From Petaurus breviceps papuanus (Eukaryota; Chordata; Mammalia; Diprotodontia; Petauridae), in NCBI GenBank assembly GCA_028583685.1, contig JAMXIF010001194.1, positions 3,171,521 to 3,235,520 on the forward strand: DNA of 64,000 bases, in the 5' to 3' direction. Under the pieces are notes generated by a model. It searched no databases and was not told the DNA's origin. It saw only the letters and a program-made list of their open reading frames with translations. The translations under genes and the position numbers were made by a program. Below are positions 62,575 to 64,000 of this stretch, in pieces (position 1 is the stretch's first letter; each line of letters begins with the position of its first letter).

Positions 62575-62690
62575 ATAAGAGCTGGAAGGGCTATGAAAAC
62601 ATAAAATATCAGGGTACTTTAGAACATGGATTACTAGTACTAAAAGGTACATTGAGCTAGAGCTGAAAGGGACATTGAAGGTCCCAGAGT
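62575..62690. repeat. Array of about 38-bp SINE-tail units
   Basis: AGAGCTGGAAGGGCTATGAA, ATCAGGGTACTTTAGAACAT, AGAGCTGAAAGGGACATTGA. Confidence 0.6.
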
Positions 62691-62692
62691 CT

Positions 62693-62925
62693 AGGAGTGT
62701 GCAGGTAAATGTTTTATGACTAGATCAGCAAAAAAAGAAAAAAAGTATCCACAACACTTTGTTAACATTTTCTCCATCACTTACTTAAGTCTAGACAATC
62801 AACAGAACAATAAATCAAGTCCTGATTTTTAATACTTGCCGATTTCTGGAGGCATAAATACTCTCACTAGAAATTTAACCATTGATTCCCATGAGCAGTT
62901 AGATATGGCTCCAGCATATCCTGGA
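62693..62925 (+). repeat. Unclassified interspersed repeat, copy 3
   Basis: GAGTGTGCAGGTAAATGTTT, CTTAAGTCTAGACAATCAAC, AGAAATTTAACCATTG, ending CCAGCATATCCTGG. Aligns with 27657-27890. Confidence 0.55.
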
Positions 62926-62934
62926 CCAAATCCA

Positions 62935-63190
62935 TCCCCTCTTTTGAAAGATGAGGAAACTGAGGCACAAATAGGTTAAGTGACTTGTCCAAGGTCATAT
63001 GGCCAGTTAGTGCTGCCTCTTATTAAAGCATGGAATATCAAAGCTCACGTAGCCCAACACTTTCATTTTATGGATAAAGAAACTGACATGCAAGAAATCA
63101 ACCCCAAATCATACTGGTTTCTAGGAATAAGAGGTAGAATTAGAACACATGTCTTCTGATTCTAGAGCAGTATTTGTTCCCCTTTCCACT
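62935..63190 (-). repeat. Two MIR-class fragments
   Basis: GATGAGGAAACTGAGGCACA, GTCCAAGGTCATATGGCCAG; then TTATGGATAAAGAAACTGAC. Confidence 0.65.
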
Positions 63191-63232
63191 ATGCTCTTTG
63201 ACTCTTCCGATGGCGTTTGCTATAAACTGTAA

Positions 63233-63467
63233 GGGATTGTAGTGAATAGAGTGCTAGGCCTGGAGTTAGGAAGACTGAGTTCCAATACGGCCCCTGACAC
63301 TTACTAGCTGTGGGAACCTGGGCAAGTCACTTAACCTGGTTTGCCTCAGTTTCCTCATCTGTAAAATAAGTTAGAGAAGGAAATGGCAAACCTCTCCAGT
63401 ATCTTTGCCAAGAAAATCTCAAATGGGGTCACCAAGAGTCAGACAGGACTGAAACTGAACAAGGACA
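63233..63467 (+). repeat. Mar1-type SINE
   Basis: TAGAGTGCTAGGCCTGGAGT, AACCTGGTTTGCCTCAGTTT, GGCAAACCTCTCCAGTATCT, ATGGGGTCACCAAGAGTC. Confidence 0.88.
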
Positions 63468-63479
63468 ATAAAAGTCTTC

Positions 63480-64000
63480 ATTGGCTCACCTTCCACCCCC
63501 AGCACTTAGCCAAAGGTCATTGCCGCAACAGCCACACCCTCAGCATAGCTCTGGTTTTAAATCTGTTTAGAAGGAAGTCAATTTTAGCTCAGGACACAGA
63601 GGAGAAACATGCTCTTGTCCTAAAGGAGGAGAGAGAGCAGCTTCCAGGAAGGAGCGGAGAACCCTCAGGGATGAAAGGGGGTAGAGTTTAGTGAAGATCA
63701 TCCACTGGGGACCTGGGCCAGGCATGGTGCTGAGCCAGCTTTTAGCCCTGCCAAAGCCTGTGGAAGCCTGCAGTGTTTGCCTCCAGTCTCTTCCTGACTG
63801 ACAGGCTCTGTGGCTGCCCAGCTCCTGTGAGCCCTCATTATCCTATTACCAATGGGGTGTTTATCTACCATGTCAATTTTCCAATGGTAGAGTCATGGGC
63901 TGCTCAGGCTGGAGGGGGGCCTCTGGCTCAGGGTGGGGAGGGATAGAAGACGGGGAGGGGCTGGTACGCCTTAGGCAGACATCCAAATTAGTGACCCTGA
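63480..64000. other. Repeat-free, GC-richer block at the window edge
   Basis: No repeat recognised. CCAATGG occurs twice (about 63850 and 63881) around GTTTATCTACCATGTC. It might be a regulatory element of KCNB1 intron 1. The 102-codon frame at 63383-63691 starts in the SINE and is not considered coding. Confidence 0.3.

Larger units (their letters stand above)
26433..64000 (-). other. KCNB1: KCNB1 intron 1 (3' part)
   Basis: The coding part of mammalian KCNB1 is split by one very long intron between the T1 exon and the S1-to-C-terminus exon. No T1-like sequence appears upstream of the acceptor in this window, so all remaining DNA to the right edge is assigned to this intron. The content is mostly SINE, L2 and L3 remnants with some repeat-free blocks. 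Intron assignment is inference from gene structure; an unseen non-coding RNA gene cannot be excluded. Confidence 0.8.

Overview
The window is vertebrate nuclear DNA and almost certainly from a marsupial. It is dense in CORE-SINEs (MIR/Ther type), L2 and L3/CR1 remnants, marsupial-type L1 3' ends, Mar1-type SINEs with AAC tails, and fairly intact WSINE1-like tRNA-derived SINEs. The WSINE1-like copies with readable target-site duplications (TSDs) favour an Australidelphian (Australian) marsupial over an American opossum. That placement is inferred from memory of repeat families, not from a search.

There is one protein-coding gene, KCNB1 (voltage-gated potassium channel Kv2.1), on the minus strand. 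Only its last coding exon lies here (24381-26432). It encodes S1 through the C terminus, including the pore and the clustering/VAP-binding segment. The first coding exon (T1 domain) is not in the window and should lie beyond 64000. Everything from 26433 to 64000 is therefore read as KCNB1 intron 1.

Region by region: 1 to about 14.19 kb is intergenic DNA 3' of KCNB1, packed with old repeats, with one short repeat-free block (7.24-7.44 kb) that looks like a conserved non-coding element. About 14.19-24.38 kb is the probable very long 3' UTR of KCNB1. Its proximal 5.4 kb (19.0-24.4 kb) shows no SINE, while the distal part holds several SINEs and a hAT-like element. A candidate distal poly(A) signal sits at 14204-14209. 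From 24.38 to 26.43 kb is the exon. From 26.43 to 64.0 kb is the intron, about half recognisable repeats. It includes a retroposed 7SL RNA pseudogene (31.7-32.16 kb), a 36-39 bp minisatellite with an assembly gap (35.86-36.18 kb), a mariner-type MITE inside an L2 (58.18 kb), and an AAC-tailed retroposon inside another L2 (53.5 kb). A few repeat-free blocks could be enhancers.

No CRISPR array, operon, intact mobile element or clear endogenous retrovirus is visible. The short ORFs elsewhere are chance frames through repeats, UTR or the antisense of the KCNB1 exon. The most interesting non-genic signals are the 7SL pseudogene, a roughly 38-bp unit tandemly expanded at SINE tails in many places and probably ancestral to the minisatellite, and two small repeat families I could not name.
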